A DNA stretch of 64,000 nt from Cylindrobasidium torrendii FP15055 ss-10 (Eukaryota; Basidiomycota; Agaricomycetes; Agaricales; Physalacriaceae): assembly GCA_000934385.1 (NCBI GenBank), contig KN880467.1, positions 1 through 64,000 of the forward strand, written 5' to 3'. Positions 44,780 through 57,264 of this stretch are shown here, in pieces. The notes under the pieces are model-generated. The model was given only the letters and a program-made list of their open reading frames with translations. It did not search any database and was not told the DNA's origin. Every line of letters begins with the position of its first letter. Position 1 is the first letter of the stretch. A program made the translations under genes and the position numbers.

Positions 44780-46842
44780 ATGGTTGGTAGCCTGCAATCA
44801 GGGCATGCCTCTGAGTGATTATCTGCTTTTGCTAGACTTGTTTACGTGCGCTCGTGCCCATTGCCCATCCCATACTTATTCATGCGTGCGGGATTGTCGC
44901 CGTCAAACGGACGTAATAGACGGCGTCGCCACGGACGGCGGCCACTACGATATCACTGCTGCGATCAGCTTGCGCTCCCACACCACACAGTACTAGAGGT
45001 TTCCTCACATTAAAGTATCAGGTTAATTCGTAGAGCTCTCATGGAATATCATTGTTTATTTGTTGTAGCAACTGCGTGCAGAGAGAGAGAATGTCGTTGT
45101 CACGCTCTACAGATATTCTGTAGTCGGCTTCACACTTGCCAATGGCGCCAAAAACCTGAATTTTGGATGCAGCAACACCGAAGTTCGCCGCGAACAACTT
45201 GGATTCGCCGCTCACAGGCGTGTTGGAAGGGTATCTCGTTACGTTTGTGCGCCAGCCCGCGCCGCTCGCGAGTGCAGGGTTGACACCTGAGAGTAAAACG
45301 GTGCCATGTGCTCCTGGTGGTTTCTTTACGGTCAGGACGGAGACGACGTCCAAGGAAGATCTGTAAGAGTTGGATGCCGCCTGGGAGGAGCCTGTATTGG
45401 CATACGAAGTACTACAACGGTCGCAACCACGAATGCAGGATGGCAACCTCAATCTTCAATGCTGCGCCGCAGTCATGCCACTCGAGCCAGGTTCCCGGAA
45501 TGGGTATACAAAAATCCCAATGAACATAGTGCGGCTATGGTGCGCACCGCGCGGCAAACCTTGCCGCTCCGTTAAACCTCCTCACTCATCATTACACAGT
45601 AGTGAAGGTTCAATTGAGCTGATTGGCTTATTTGCTATGCTTGCCCTTTCATTGGCTTGAGTACAACAATAAGACTCGATAAAGGGTAACGATGCTGAAT
45701 ACGTAAAGTGGATGGAGGCTTCAGTTGCTGTTGAATATAAGTGGGTATAAAGCGAGAGGTAAGTGCACTGTATGGGACACTTCTTGAACGCCGTGTATTG
45801 CTGTAGAATTGCAATACTTGTTGTGTGAACCGTGGGTAATGTTCAATACCAGAGTCCCATTGGTTCAATCGGCACAAGTGCCACTCCGAAATCGTGAGGC
45901 TTTTCGGAGGAGAGACTACTCCCACTCTAGGCACTACGGTCAGAGGCTCAGAGCGCTTTTCGCTTGCATTTTTGTGAGATACTCAGTACCACTCAAACAC
46001 CCCCAGTGCGTCCTGGCGTATAGTGGCACCCAAATGGCCCGCGTACCTAGACCGCCACACTGGTGAAGGACACAATCACCCATGTCACCCATCGATGCAC
46101 GCAGTCAAACACGCAGCACTCCGTGTATCGGTGTTCTTCACTCTGAGTCATATAATTAGTAATCTCCATTGTGCCGCGTTAGGAAGCAGTGACCTTGACG
46201 ATCAAAGGTCGTCTTCAACACAGTAGCAGTCCTATCGTTATCAGTAGTATGTTCACTGCGAGATTATGGGTTCAGATATAAGAATCCAACAAATACTCAA
46301 GACCTTGTGAGAGCCATCGCCGTTAACTGTTGCTGATTACAATGCTGTCGGCAGTTCACAGCCGTTGTACTCAGCGTCTGCCAGTCAATTATAAATTCCT
46401 CCGGCCATCGCACCATCCATTTGTATGCAGTCCCGTCACGGGGCAAAAAAGGAGCGATTGGACCCCTCTGTAGACGTCTCATAATAATGCCCCGAGACAA
46501 GATGCGCCGAGGACTAGGCCGCTCAGACTCAGAGCTCAGTTCACGCGATGGATGTGGTCGAAGGGCGAATTACAGCCCAGAAGAATTGATTCGTTTGGCG
46601 ATGAGACGCGACCGGCTAGCCCTTACAGCTAAAGAGAACAACAAAAAAGACCAAATACACGAAAATACATAGAACCGCGCGCGTAAAAAGGCGTGAGTAT
46701 CATGAAGAGAAGAGACAATCTACGAATGCTAGTGAATGGGATGTGTTTAGGTTGTGTGGGTTGTGGTTGTGAGTATGCTGAATAAATAAATGCTACAAGG
46801 GAGACGGTGTCGAGCAGAGCGTGTACGGAGGTCACCACATAA
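44780..46842. other. 2-kb stretch without a confident gene
   Basis: Two candidates are worth noting. A minus frame 45039-45452 (137 codons) contains VVSVLTVKKPPGAHGT and looks protein-like, but the complementary plus frame (45163-45366) looks equally so. A plus frame at 46427-46672 codes a small, very basic peptide (MRRGLGRSDSELSSRDG, MRRDRLAL). Neither has a recognised family or splice support. Confidence 0.3.
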
Positions 46843-48856
46843 CTATCCTGCAGCTGCGATGGCAGACGCTGGAAAAAGCTTGTTGGGGAGAAACCACGGA
46901 CGAGAGCGCAGGCTCAGAGTAGTCGGGCGCTGGCCCCGCATGCCGCCAAACGCATCCGGCCGAATGGGATCCTGCAACCAGGCAGGCGCAGGCGGTGAAG
47001 GCGATGGCGTCCTCGCCGTGCGCGGAAAAAAGTCAAAGAACTTGGACTTGGCGCGCGATGTCAGGGTGTGGTGGTGTTGGTTGGGTTTCGGTGCGGGCGG
47101 CATGTCGTCGAAGGGCTGCGCCAATCGTGGGATAGGGATGGGAATCGGCTGAGCCATGGTCGGCGACGGTTGAACATTCCGAGACGACATGGACGACATG
47201 GAGAGCGACATACGCTGGGGGAACGGATGAACATGTCCGTTGCTGGGATTGCGCGACTTGGTGGTCTCATCTGCAGCGAGCTCGTAGAAACTCCGCATGG
47301 ATGATATGGGCGACGGCGGGAAGGACATGTCCTTGTCGGACACGGACAGGCCGTCCTCGACGAGAGTCACAGACTCTTTTGAGTACTCGACTGCGCTAGG
47401 CAGGAATATTGACGACGAGTCAACGTCGTCCTCGATGCCGTACTGCACATACTCGACGGCAGTCTTCATAAAAGAGGAGGGGTAGGAATCATAAGATGCA
47501 ATGCCAGGTTTGAGATCGGTGTTGATAGCCAATGAGGGACGAGAGGGACGCGGGTGTTCCCCAAACGTCGTTTGCGTGCTGTCGGGCGTCGATGGGAACG
47601 AGAAGACAGAGTTGGCGGGTGAGCTTGACAGTGAGCGGGACCGGCTGGGAGTTGCTGGCGTCTGGGGGCGGACGAACAACGGGGATGATGTCGCGGACGA
47701 AGACCATTCCGTCGTAGGAGAAGGTTCAGCGAACACGATGTCGGAATCAGTGTCGGAGCTCCAGCAGGACTGCGGCTCGACGACGCTGACACTCGCCTCA
47801 ACCTCGTCAGCCTCCTCTTCCTCTTCCTCCTCTTCGTCGGTGTTTGCCTGGTCAACCGCCATGTCCATGTCCATCTCGACCTCCCATGCACAACGTGCCA
47901 TGCTGCCTTCAAAGACCGCATCGTCCGCATAGTAAGATGTGACGTCTTCTAGCGCGGCGCGGACCTCATGTAGCGGCATGCGACGCATCCAGTCGACCTC
48001 AAGCATCCGTACCAGCACATCATTCAGCTCGTCGGATATCGGCAGGACGGATGGCAAAAAGTGCAGCGGGTCCCGAAGATAGGCCTGGAATGTGGCGTCG
48101 CCGAGAGTGGCAGACTTCCATGGGTTGCGTCCAGTCGCGAGATTGAGCAGGATGATGCCGAGCGACCAGACATCATTTGACATCGGAGAGTAGTTCCCAG
48201 AAAGGGCAAACTCGCCGCCTTGACATTCTGAGCAGCATGGTAAGAACGTGTTATGATATCCAATAATGGACGCGAGACGCACCTGGGCTCATATGGTACA
48301 CGCTGCCGGTTCGGAACTCTGAGCTCACTTTGTCGGTGGTGGCGAGGCCAAAGTCTGTGATGGCGACGCGGAGCCCATCGTCAAAGCACAACACGTTCTC
48401 TGGCTTGAGGTCGCGGTGATAGATGCCGAGGCTATGGCAATACTCGACGGCGTCCAAGAGCTGGAGGAACACGTGCCGAATGAGGTGATCCTGGCCAAGG
48501 TACCGACAGTCGTGTAGAATCTGAGAGAACAAGTCGGCGTCGGGCGCGTACTCCATGATGATGAACATATGCCGATTGTCCTCGACGACGCGGTATAATG
48601 ATGCGACATTGGGGTGCGCAGAGGCGGCCTGGTGCAGGGCTATCTCTCGTAGATGCAATTGTCGTTGGCGGTTGGAACCGTACGTTTGGCTGAGACATTT
48701 TACAGCGTACGAACGTGGGCATGTCGTGAAAGTTTCTTCTGCGCGGTAGACGACTCCGTACCCTCCAACACCGAGCACCTCAACAAGCTCAAGTGAACCG
48801 TCGTCGATGAGTGGAGGGTGGTTGGCGGTGGTGGGGGCGGACGTCTTGGCAGGCAT
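46843..48856 (-). CDS. Ser/Thr protein kinase, Ran1/Sks1-like
   Basis: Two exons, 48856-48283 and 48227-46843, join to 1959 nt, 652 residues. The catalytic domain covers about residues 20-290: LGVGGYGVVYRAE, ATP-binding Lys in YAVKCL, Glu of helix C in LREIALH, catalytic HRDLKPENV, ITDFGLAT and MSPECQGG as the APE-like segment split by the intron. The remainder is a long disordered tail: an acidic EEEEEEEEADEVEA run, then Ser/Pro-rich with many SP/TP sites and PIPIPIP. This arrangement, and GSVYHMSPE, resemble fungal Ran1/Pat1, Sks1 and Vhs1 kinases, which govern nutrient response and the switch to sexual development. The subfamily call is moderate. Confidence 0.82.
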
Positions 48857-50050
48857 AGCGAAGGTGAAGGGAAGAAAAAAAAAAGAGAAACTGGTCGTGG
48901 GGATGTCAGCGCCTGGATGAATATGGATAGCGGATGGAAGCGCGTAGTTATAAGGCTGGGATCAAACGTGACCAACACTCGTTGCAGGCGTGGAAGACAT
49001 GAGGCGTTGTGACATTCACTTACCGGACGCGGGGCGCGAGGCTGGGGGCCTAATGTGTGAGGGTCTGGAAACGTCCTAGTTTTGGATTTGAAGTTGCAGG
49101 GTGAAGGCGAACGTTGGACTGAGTTGTTGGGCAGAAGCGCGTCGGAGGTGGGGAGGGCCAACAGGTCTTGGGTCAGACATCCCCCCTCGTATAATAAAGG
49201 CTTTCGGAATGTATGAATGAATGGATCAAGCCCCGGGGTAAGTAAGCGCGGCTATATGTGAATCAAGTTCCCGATCGATCTGGGGGATTGGACTTGGAGG
49301 AGGAGGAGGAAAACAGCGATCGTTTATTGCAAACGGTGCTTAGGTTCGCCGAGACTTGCTTCGAGACTGACAAGGACTGCGGGCATAGTAGCGGGTCAGG
49401 CCATAGTGATGAAAAGTTGTATTACTGCCAGCGGCGGACAACAACCAAGTTCATTGGCACAAATAAAAATACGCCTCCAACAGGGTGGAGCGGTTGTTGA
49501 AATGAGAAACATACGCGATGACGAGGTAGAACACCAGAGACTCCTTGGCCACGGAAGCTTACTGTTGGTCTAGGGGGCTTGGTCAACGGTAGCATGCGCA
49601 GTGACTCTGGAAAAACACATCGTCGGTCTTGGTAATAAATTAAGACAGTCGACTGGACAGGTTGGAAATGGAAGCGCTTTGAGGGTCAAGGCGTATGAGT
49701 CGCTGACCTTTGTGTGTTTGTAGTTGGGAGAGACAGGGTGATTATTAGCTTCTCCCCTTTGACTTTTAAAAGCTTCTTTCAGCAGGGTCAGCGCTGTCAA
49801 AGCGTGAAGGCAAGGGATGCGAGCAATGCCCACGTGATGTTCACGCTTAGATTTGCCGGACTTGCGGACCGGTATCATATGGTTAAAGCGCAGAATTTGG
49901 CCCGACTCTCTCGAAGACGTTCACCATCGTCGGCGACATCAAGACCGCGTCTATCTCGAGCGCCCGCCTGTTCCGCACGTTTCCGCTGCTTTGGACCGTA
50001 TATACCGGACGTCATCCTCTCCCATCCACACTTTTTCCAAATCCAACATC
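48857..50050. other. Divergent spacer between kinase and KEN-box gene
   Basis: About 1.2 kb, with a purine-rich run (GGGAAGAAAAAAAAAAG) in the kinase leader. A 158-codon plus frame (49714-50190) overlaps the start of the next gene in another frame and is not credible. No further gene seen. Confidence 0.4.
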
Positions 50051-50851
50051 ATGGCCTTCACTGTGTTCGTAGACGCCGACGCGGCACCTACTGTCACGAC
50101 CTCCTCCACGACGACTCTCACGCCCATCACGCGCTCGACGACTCTCACGACGCCCTCCGTTCCGGGAGAGATGAACAAGGAAAACTGTGATCCGACGAAC
50201 GGCGAGCGTGCAGTGCCTGGCGCCGGCGCCGGCAAAAAGCGCAAGAACAGTGTCAGTGTACCAGCTGCGACAAAGGCACTGGCACCCATTCCAGTTGGCG
50301 AGGTTGGCAGGAAGAAGGAGAACGATCTTGGTGCGGAACCAGAGTCGAAGAAGCGGAAACCGTTGTCCAGCGGCGCCACTCGCAAACCCAAGGCAGCGGT
50401 CAAGAAGGAGGTCAAGACGCGCAAGACGAGCACCAAGCGCGCCTCTTCCCGGGCGCCATCGCCAGCACCGCTGCCCCAGGTCGCAGAAGAAGACGACGGG
50501 GACCGTCGGGAGGATCCTCAAGCCACCATTGATTCCAAGTGCTATGATCTCACCGTCAGTCCCCTCGCGGACCTATCCCCCGCATTCAAGCAGTCTCCAC
50601 GCCTCGAATGGCTCGAGGAGCAGGACGAGGTCGCCGACGATGATGACGCCAAGCCCCAGTTCTTCAAGGACTCTTCCATCGACCCAGAATTCAGCGACGT
50701 GTTCAGCCCAGAGAGTATCGGCCTCGAGTCCTCTCGCAAGCCACGTCCATTTACCTTTGCATCACCCGTCCGCCCTGTTCGCGCTGCAAAATTCGTACGC
50801 TCGACTTCTATCCCACGTCTCGATATCCCCGCGCTCAGCCCGTCAAAGTAG
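50051..50851 (+). CDS. KEN-box protein (uncharacterised, candidate APC/C substrate)
   Basis: One exon, 266 residues, start MAFTVFVDAD. A Thr-rich N terminus leads to MNKENCDP (KEN box 1, about residue 42), then a Lys/Arg-rich stretch including GKKRKN, a second KEN in RKKENDLG and KKRKPLSSG (an RxxL D-box-like form). The middle has many Ala/Pro and KTRK repeats. A conserved-looking DSKCYDLTVSPLADLSPAFK follows, and the end is acidic then Pro/Arg-rich with SP sites (DIPALSPSK). KEN and D boxes are APC/C degrons. Disordered basic-then-acidic proteins of this sort include securins, but no securin-specific motif is evident. Regulation by CDK and APC/C is inference. Confidence 0.7.
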   Translation: MAFTVFVDADAAPTVTTSSTTTLTPITRSTTLTTPSVPGEMNKENCDPTNGERAVPGAGAGKKRKNSVSVPAATKALAPIPVGEVGRKKENDLGAEPESKKRKPLSSGATRKPKAAVKKEVKTRKTSTKRASSRAPSPAPLPQVAEEDDGDRREDPQATIDSKCYDLTVSPLADLSPAFKQSPRLEWLEEQDEVADDDDAKPQFFKDSSIDPEFSDVFSPESIGLESSRKPRPFTFASPVRPVRAAKFVRSTSIPRLDIPALSPSK

Positions 50852-52012
50852 CTTTTACTTACTCATCCTTATAAGTACTCACCCAATACTGACCGCTCGT
50901 ATTTATGTGTGCATCTCCAGAACGTTGCTATACCACATGCACCTGTGCTTGTTCCATTCTCTTACGCTTACTTCCAGCCTTTACAGCTTCCCTCCCATGC
51001 GTATCTATCTGATCTTATCTCTCCCACTTAGCCAGTGCTTACCCGTACGTTTTGTCTTGTTCAGAGTGTACTTTTCTCTCCCAAATTATACTGAAATGTT
51101 CTCTTGGAATAACCTGGGTCGGGACAAGAAGCGTTCGGAGTTACTGCTCGTTACGCCACGACGTGATGGGCACGTGATCGTGCCACTCTTTCAGCGAACG
51201 CCGAACCATGAGTTAGCCCAGAGTTGCCCATGGCCCATCGCAGTCACAATGCCAAACGAGTCCTTGGAGATTGTAGTTTCCGTTGGAGTGGGGGTTTTCA
51301 GACGGTGTGTCCTCTTGACATTTCCGCTGCACGACTCCTTCCAAGACTTCCGAGTCCTCAGTCCACATCCGCCGCACGGGTCCAGGCTCGCAGACTCCGC
51401 ACCACTATGAATCGATATCGACCTTTTCGATATGCACGTTCATCTTCTAGATGGTAGTCGTTGACAGCGAAATACAAATTCCCAGTCCATCATAGACTCT
51501 GTGGACAGCTCAAGATCGCGACTGAGAAATGGGGTCGTAGGCTGTCGTAGGACTCATAGACTCCGCCCAGCTCTCGCTCGTGCTGCCAATGTGTCAAAGT
51601 GTCGGAGAACGGGCGGACTGTGCGAATGAGCGGCGCTTGGACTCAGATCCTCCTTTCCTTGAACATCCAAGGCCGACTTGAAGCGCATCAGCCCGCCGCC
51701 AAGTCTCGTCGCCTCCTAATACGCGTCGAGGCTCTACTGCGATGACGGCACCGATGCGTGAACTCATTTCAAATCTCAAAGGCACGCGGCCTAGCGCGGG
51801 GCAAAGATAACATGCCACGCTATCGCGGGGAACATCGATCACGTGGGCGCGCTTTAACCCAAACCGTCAAGATAACCAGCCCCACCGGCGGTGTCCCGCA
51901 TGGATAGCTGGGCGAGCGATAACAGTGTATAGCCAGGGCTGGGCAGTTCTGATAGCTAAATAAAATGCAGAAAGCTTGAATGGCTCCTTCCCTGGCTTTC
52001 CCCGCAACCGTG
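50852..52012. other. Gene-free spacer
   Basis: A 407-codon plus frame (50187-51410) mostly overlaps the KEN-box gene in another frame and is a shadow. The rest has no recognisable features up to the permease start. Confidence 0.4.
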
Positions 52013-54631
52013 ATGAGCAGTTTTTTGAAAAAGTTGGAGGTCGCGCACGAGCCCGGGCTTTCCCACAAGGATATCTTCTTGAGCGTGCGTGCCGACCCTG
52101 TTATCTTTTTTCATACAGCGTATACTGATTCCGAGTTTGTAGAATGAAGATCTGCAGCCTGTGCCGCCAGAAAAGAGGACATGGAAGTCGAGGAACTTTG
52201 TTGCTTTGTGAGTAAACTGCGATTGCAAACTCGTAAATAATTTCTAAATAATCGTTTAGCTGGCTTGCGGATTCCTTCAATATCAACACGTATGTACATC
52301 ATTACTGCGCGCGCTTTGGCCGTGGTTCTGAGAATATCCTCAAGTTGGATGATCGTATCGTCCATGGTACAGAATAAGCTTTCGTGGTGGCAGGCATGGA
52401 TCTGTGTCTGGCTTGGATATGGCTTCGTCGCGCCTTTCATCGTGCTCAACGCGAGGCCTGGTGCAGTCCATCATGTCACGTTCCCTGTTGTGGCACGCAC
52501 CAGCTTTGGAGTCTATGGAAGTCTTTGGTGCACATTCAACCGCGGCGCCATGGCTTGGTGTGTAAAATTTCTCTACTCATTCCGCTCAACTCCACACTCA
52601 TTGCTGGTTACTTTAACAGTATATGGTATGGTGTCCAGGCTAGTATTGGTGGCACCTGCGTCTTTGTTATGCTCCGAGCGATGTGGCCAAGTGTAAATGA
52701 CATTCGTATGTCGCTCCAACTTCATGCAGTTCCTCCGTTCCGACTGACCGTTCTACAGCCAATCATTTACCTGCGTCTTCGGGTACTACGACCAAAGACT
52801 TTATGTGTTTCTTCTTATTCTGGCTTATTTCCCTGCCCGCCATCTGGTTTCCAATTCATCAAATGTGCGTGTACCTCTTTCCAGAGGATGAATGTATTTC
52901 GCTAACGGTGGGATCGACCACAGTCGCCACCTATTCACGGTCAAGGCCATTGTCGCGCCTGCGGCAGGTATCACCTTCTTCATCTGGTGTATCGTCCGTG
53001 CACACGGTGTTGGTCCCATTATTCGGCAGCCTGGTCAACTGCAAGGATCTGCGCTGGGCTGGGAGATGGTGGCCAGCCTGATGTCGTGTATAAGCAACAT
53101 GGCGACGCTTGTCACGTACGTCTTTTGTTCCTCCATGCCCCATTATGCCCAGCTCCGCTTCATTTCCATCACTCACCGAGGCTTTCACGGCCTCTGTCGT
53201 GGTCTCATCGTCGCGCGCTGCCCATGCCATTGAAGCGTGCGATAGTAGTGTTTCTGACCGTCAGAATACAGGAACGCACCGGACTTTGCGTCGCGCGCAC
53301 ACCACCCTCGTGCGGCTATCTGGCCGCAGCTGCTCTCCGTGCCCATCACCTTCTCGCTCGTCAGTTTCATCGGTATCATCGTCAGTTCGTCTTCGCAGAC
53401 GCTCTACGGCGAGGCTGTATGGGATCCCATCGACCTACTGAACCGATTCTTGGACGACAGTCCTTCTCACGCAACGCGCTTCGGGGTACGTATCTATCAG
53501 CCTTATGTAATGAATGGACCCCATTAACGACTGTTTCCTTTTTCGCACATTAGGTTTGGTTCATTGCGGCTGCTTTCATTATTGCTCAGGTGCGCGTTCA
53601 TTCGAGATCTGCGCGACACTGAAAGACTAATTTTATTGCCCGCTATAGCTCGGGTGATTGCCGGATCTCTCTTCTAGGTGTCCAACTTTGCTCACACGCT
53701 TCCAGAACGAACATATCTGCGAATTCTATCAGTGCTGGCTGTGATTTGACAGCTCTATTTCCTCGATACATCGTACGTCCCCTCATACACCCTAGATTCC
53801 AAACGATGGACCGCTCACCTTGCGCTGTCCCGCTGTAATAGAACATTCGCCGTGGTGGATATGTAGCAGCCATAGTCGGACTGTGCATGATGCCGTGGAA
53901 GCGTACGCGACTCTATACCCGGCAGTCCAGTACATTCGACTAACCCAAAACTAGTGTTGGAGAGCAGTAACAGCTTCACATCCTACCTATCCGCGTACTC
54001 CGTCTTTTTGAGCTCTATTGCTGGAGTGATGGTGCGTCGATACAGGTCTGGGCGTCTGCGCTGGTGGCTGAATGAAAGGAACACTAGGTGACTGAGTACT
54101 ACCTCATTCGTCGTGGACGATACCGCGTTGCGGACCTATACCATACTGGGAAGGACGGTTGGTACTGGTATACGTTTGGATTCAACTTCCGGTGCGTGTC
54201 CAGCGAAGTCCTTCCATCTGCGCTTGCAGTATACTGAGTTTCAATCTACTAGTGCGTACGCCGCATACATTGCGGGCATTCTTATCAATGTTGTTGGATT
54301 TGCTGGAGCCAGTAAGTCTTTCCGACGAACGTGACAGCTACATCGTGTTGACTGTCATGAAGCTGGCCAGGCAGTCCCACTCGCCGCAACGCGTATCTAC
54401 CAGATGTCGTTCTTCACCGGCTTTGGTGTTTCCTCTGTGGTGTATATTGCCCTCAATTATTTCTTCCCCGCACCGGGTCGCAGTATGTTCGACAAGATGG
54501 ACGAGCGCGACGTCTCCGACTACACGGAGAAACATATGGGAGGTGGTCCGGGGGAGAGACGCAGCGAGAGCGACGATGGAGACAGCAAAAAGGAGGCATA
54601 CAGAGCAGATGTCACAAGCGTTGAGGTATAG
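52013..54631 (+). CDS. NCS1-family nucleobase or nucleoside permease
   Basis: A 12-helix plasma-membrane carrier in many exons. Exon 1 (52013-52084) codes MSSFLKKLEVAHEP. Exon 2 (52143-52207) gives NEDLQPVPPEKRTWKSRNFVA. Exon 3 (52260-52289) gives WLADSFNINT and exon 4 starts at 52345 (WMIVSSMVQNKLSWWQAW). Hallmarks: VARTSFGVYG, WYGVQASIGGTC in helix 3, then NAPDFASRA. After removing a short intron near 53660, the substrate motif LGTNISANSISAG is restored, followed by DLTALFPRYI. The C-terminal tail is acidic (DERDVSDYTEKHMGGG). Fungal relatives import uracil, uridine, allantoin, cytosine or thiamine precursors by proton symport. Features fit the uracil/uridine/allantoin branch, but I cannot fix the substrate. 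Confidence 0.87.
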
Positions 54632-55079
54632 TTTCTGGAGTATGTTCTGTGTGTTTGTAACTACCTGCCCACGGGAAGAAGTCATGGGCTGGCTGATGAG
54701 TCCACGTTTGGGTCATGTCATTGTCAGTAGTATGGAGTTCATCCCCTTCAAGTTGGTGCGTAAGGCCTTATGAGCAGCGCCAATAGACGGAAACTGTTAT
54801 TGGGTGAAACGGCATACTCAGCCTCACATATATGAAGAGCACTAACAGTTGAGGCCAGTATCGCTCGCCAAACTTTCATCTGGCTCTGCTATATCGTGAG
54901 CGTCTATTCCATAGTACTCGAGCTCAATATTGCAACATAAATCATTAATTTCTCAAAATGCGTGCAGCGTGTGCAAGCTACGGAGTTCTTCAAGAGGTAA
55001 GTAAGGTCAAACGAAATTTGCGTAAGAGACGCAGATTGTGCTACGCTAACGGTAAGGTCCTAAGATGCAGTCGCAAAAA
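54632..55079. other. Spacer between convergent genes
   Basis: Between the permease and Z1 stop codons. No gene or strong element seen. Confidence 0.4.
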
Positions 55080-56825
55080 TTAAAGCTCAGTCAGGCAGCT
55101 TACGATTAGGAAATGGATAGACATAGAGTATAAGTGGTATCTCGTATCACCTAAGCCTTGGGCTCCTTGGACTTGCGGCTGGCCATAGTGCGTGGTCCCG
55201 GGCCAGACTGGCGCATACGCATTCGCAGGAGGGTTCTTGACCCATTCTTCCGGCAGTACCCATTTATACTCCCCATCGACGAGCCGCAGGCTGAACGGAG
55301 GACGAACAGGACGGTGTGAGGAGAGATTCTGCGCGCGCAAAGGGAGTTCCCGAACGTATTCTCTTGGATATTGCCCCCACTTCTGTTTGCCGTTGGGCAG
55401 GACAGAGGAGTGCTCGCGGAGGCGCGGTTGCTTCCATGGGCGAGAAGGGGAGCCACCGTCAGGGCTTTCCGGGGCACGTTTGCGACTCGGATGAGTAGGG
55501 GTGAATGAACGTATTGGCGGCAGTGGCGGCGGCGACGACAACGGCACGGCAGCATGGAGAACTCCATCCAAAGATTGGCGAAGCTGAGACCTGGTATCGA
55601 CCGCGACAGGTCTTGGACGACTGGGCTTGTCTGGAGGGCTGAAGAAGAATGGCTTTGTTTTCCCTTTGGTAATGCCTTGGAATAATAGGGCCTTGCGGCA
55701 GGTATCAGACACAAGCACTCCAGCATTGACAAGCTCTGCTATCTCTTTCCGAGTGGCAGGATGAAACCAGCGTCGTTGTACCGCGTAGTCATAGATCCTT
55801 TTACATCCTGTTTGGATTTCTCCAGTCAGAGTTTTCTTCGTGAAGAAAGCCTCGTCGACAACAGCGCGCCATCGGAGAGTGCAGAGTAGCGCGGAAATGA
55901 CATAAAGAGGATGACCTTGTGTATACTGAATTCGAGTAGAGGGTGTATCTTCGCCGTCCAACACAAGGACGAATCTGTCGAAATTGACGTCGCTACCGTC
56001 CTCAGTTGCGTGAAACGGTACATTGCCATGGCGCCCAAAGTTTGCCACAAGATATGTGAAAATAGTGCCAGGCTCGAATCCCTGGGAAAAATACAATGAG
56101 CACATTTCTTCCGATTAGCTAGAAACTAATAAGAACGTACGGATGCCTCGAAAATTGAGATTGGTTTCTTGCCCTCAGCCATCAACCTTTCGTTGTTTTT
56201 GCAGTGCTGAATAAATGCTTCGATGTCTCCAAGGGTCGGGCATTGTGCTTCTTGGTACTTTCTGATGTTGTGATGCGATTCGCTGTCCCCTGAAACACAG
56301 TTAGAACACCAGAAACAAGTCAGCAAAGCCACCAGACTCACGTTGGTAAATATTCATCCAGCTATCAACGTCGGCTATGATACCCAGATCTTTCGAAATC
56401 CTCCAAAGTAGCAAAAATGGATTTTTGCCACGAGCGTAAATACGGCTCCAGCTCCAGCTATGCCCAGGACGCAGGAAGGCGTTTGTATCAATGCTTCGGT
56501 CGGGCTTGTAGGACCACTGCTTGACAAGGCGCTTGATCGTACGTGGCAGCCGCCTTTTCAACTCGCCTTTCGTGCGAATTCGAGGCTCTGCGGGATTCTT
56601 ACGCCTAGCAGAGACGGCAGTAGCCTTTCGTTCCTTCGACTCCTTCCGTTTGGCCTCTCCTTCGGCCATGGCCCGAGCAATGACACCCGTATCCTCGGTA
56701 GCGGGGATATGCACCGGAATCTCAGATTTATCTCCACTCGGCGGGTCTGGCTGGGACGTCGACGGGAGGGTCGTAGTAGCGATGCCACTGTCGTCCGCAC
56801 ACGGCCCGTTCTTTGCAGTCAACAT
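55080..56825 (-). CDS. Z-family protein 1 (uncharacterised, probably nuclear)
   Basis: Three exons (56825-56342, 56289-56141, 56081-55080) join to 1635 nt, 544 residues. Exon 2 has exactly the length found in Z2 (149 nt), with the same phases. Conserved blocks: VKQWSYKPDRSIDTNA, ADVDSWMNIYQR, AQCPTLGDIEAFIQHCKNNE with EGKKPIS, then FTYLVANFGRHG, TGEI, WFHPATRKEI and WVLPEEWVKNPPANAYAPV. A basic N-terminal segment (KRKESKERK, KRRLPRTIKR) and a Pro-rich basic linker precede the last block. Possible additional short exon near the 3' end, so the last 30 residues are uncertain. The divergent neighbour is X3. No domain recognised. Confidence 0.7.
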
Positions 56826-57264
56826 ATTAAAATGTAACTCAAAGGGCGAAGAGATATAAGGAGTAGAGAAGAAATTGTCGAGGGCAAAGGTGATGGTGAT
56901 GGTTGCTCTCTAAGGAGTGGTGGTAGGCTGTAGCGAACCTTGGCCGACAGCGGACGATGTCGGCACTTCGGCTTGCTGATCCGTTGATGATCAATCATAC
57001 GTGCCTAGATAACTCTGGAGAAGATAACCCAGGATGTCCGGACTCCGCGTCTACCATTGCCTCAAGGATTACATACCACGGCGCGACATTGCTACAAAAT
57101 GCTCACCGTATGAGGAAGCCCAAAAATCGTGTTCCCCAATACTCACTTTCATTGAAAACTTCTTGCTGTCACTTCAAAACAGTCAATGTCACGGCTAGCG
57201 CTCAACTGCGATCACATAACATGTTGACTCGCCAGTTACCACCACAATCTGACGGCTTGTACGC
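56826..57264. promoter_or_regulatory. Divergent promoter Z1 / X3
   Basis: 439 bases between divergent start codons. It is the third place in the window where a minus-strand gene of this kind lies or lay head to head with an X gene. No TCACGTGA palindrome is seen here. Confidence 0.45.

Noticed and set aside
45039..45452. 137-codon minus frame as a gene
   Set aside because: The opposite strand is open too, no start context or splice sites settle it, and no family is recognised. Mentioned only as a candidate.
50187..51410. 407-codon plus-strand frame
   Set aside because: Mostly a second frame of the KEN-box gene, rich in Arg and Ser as expected of a shadow.
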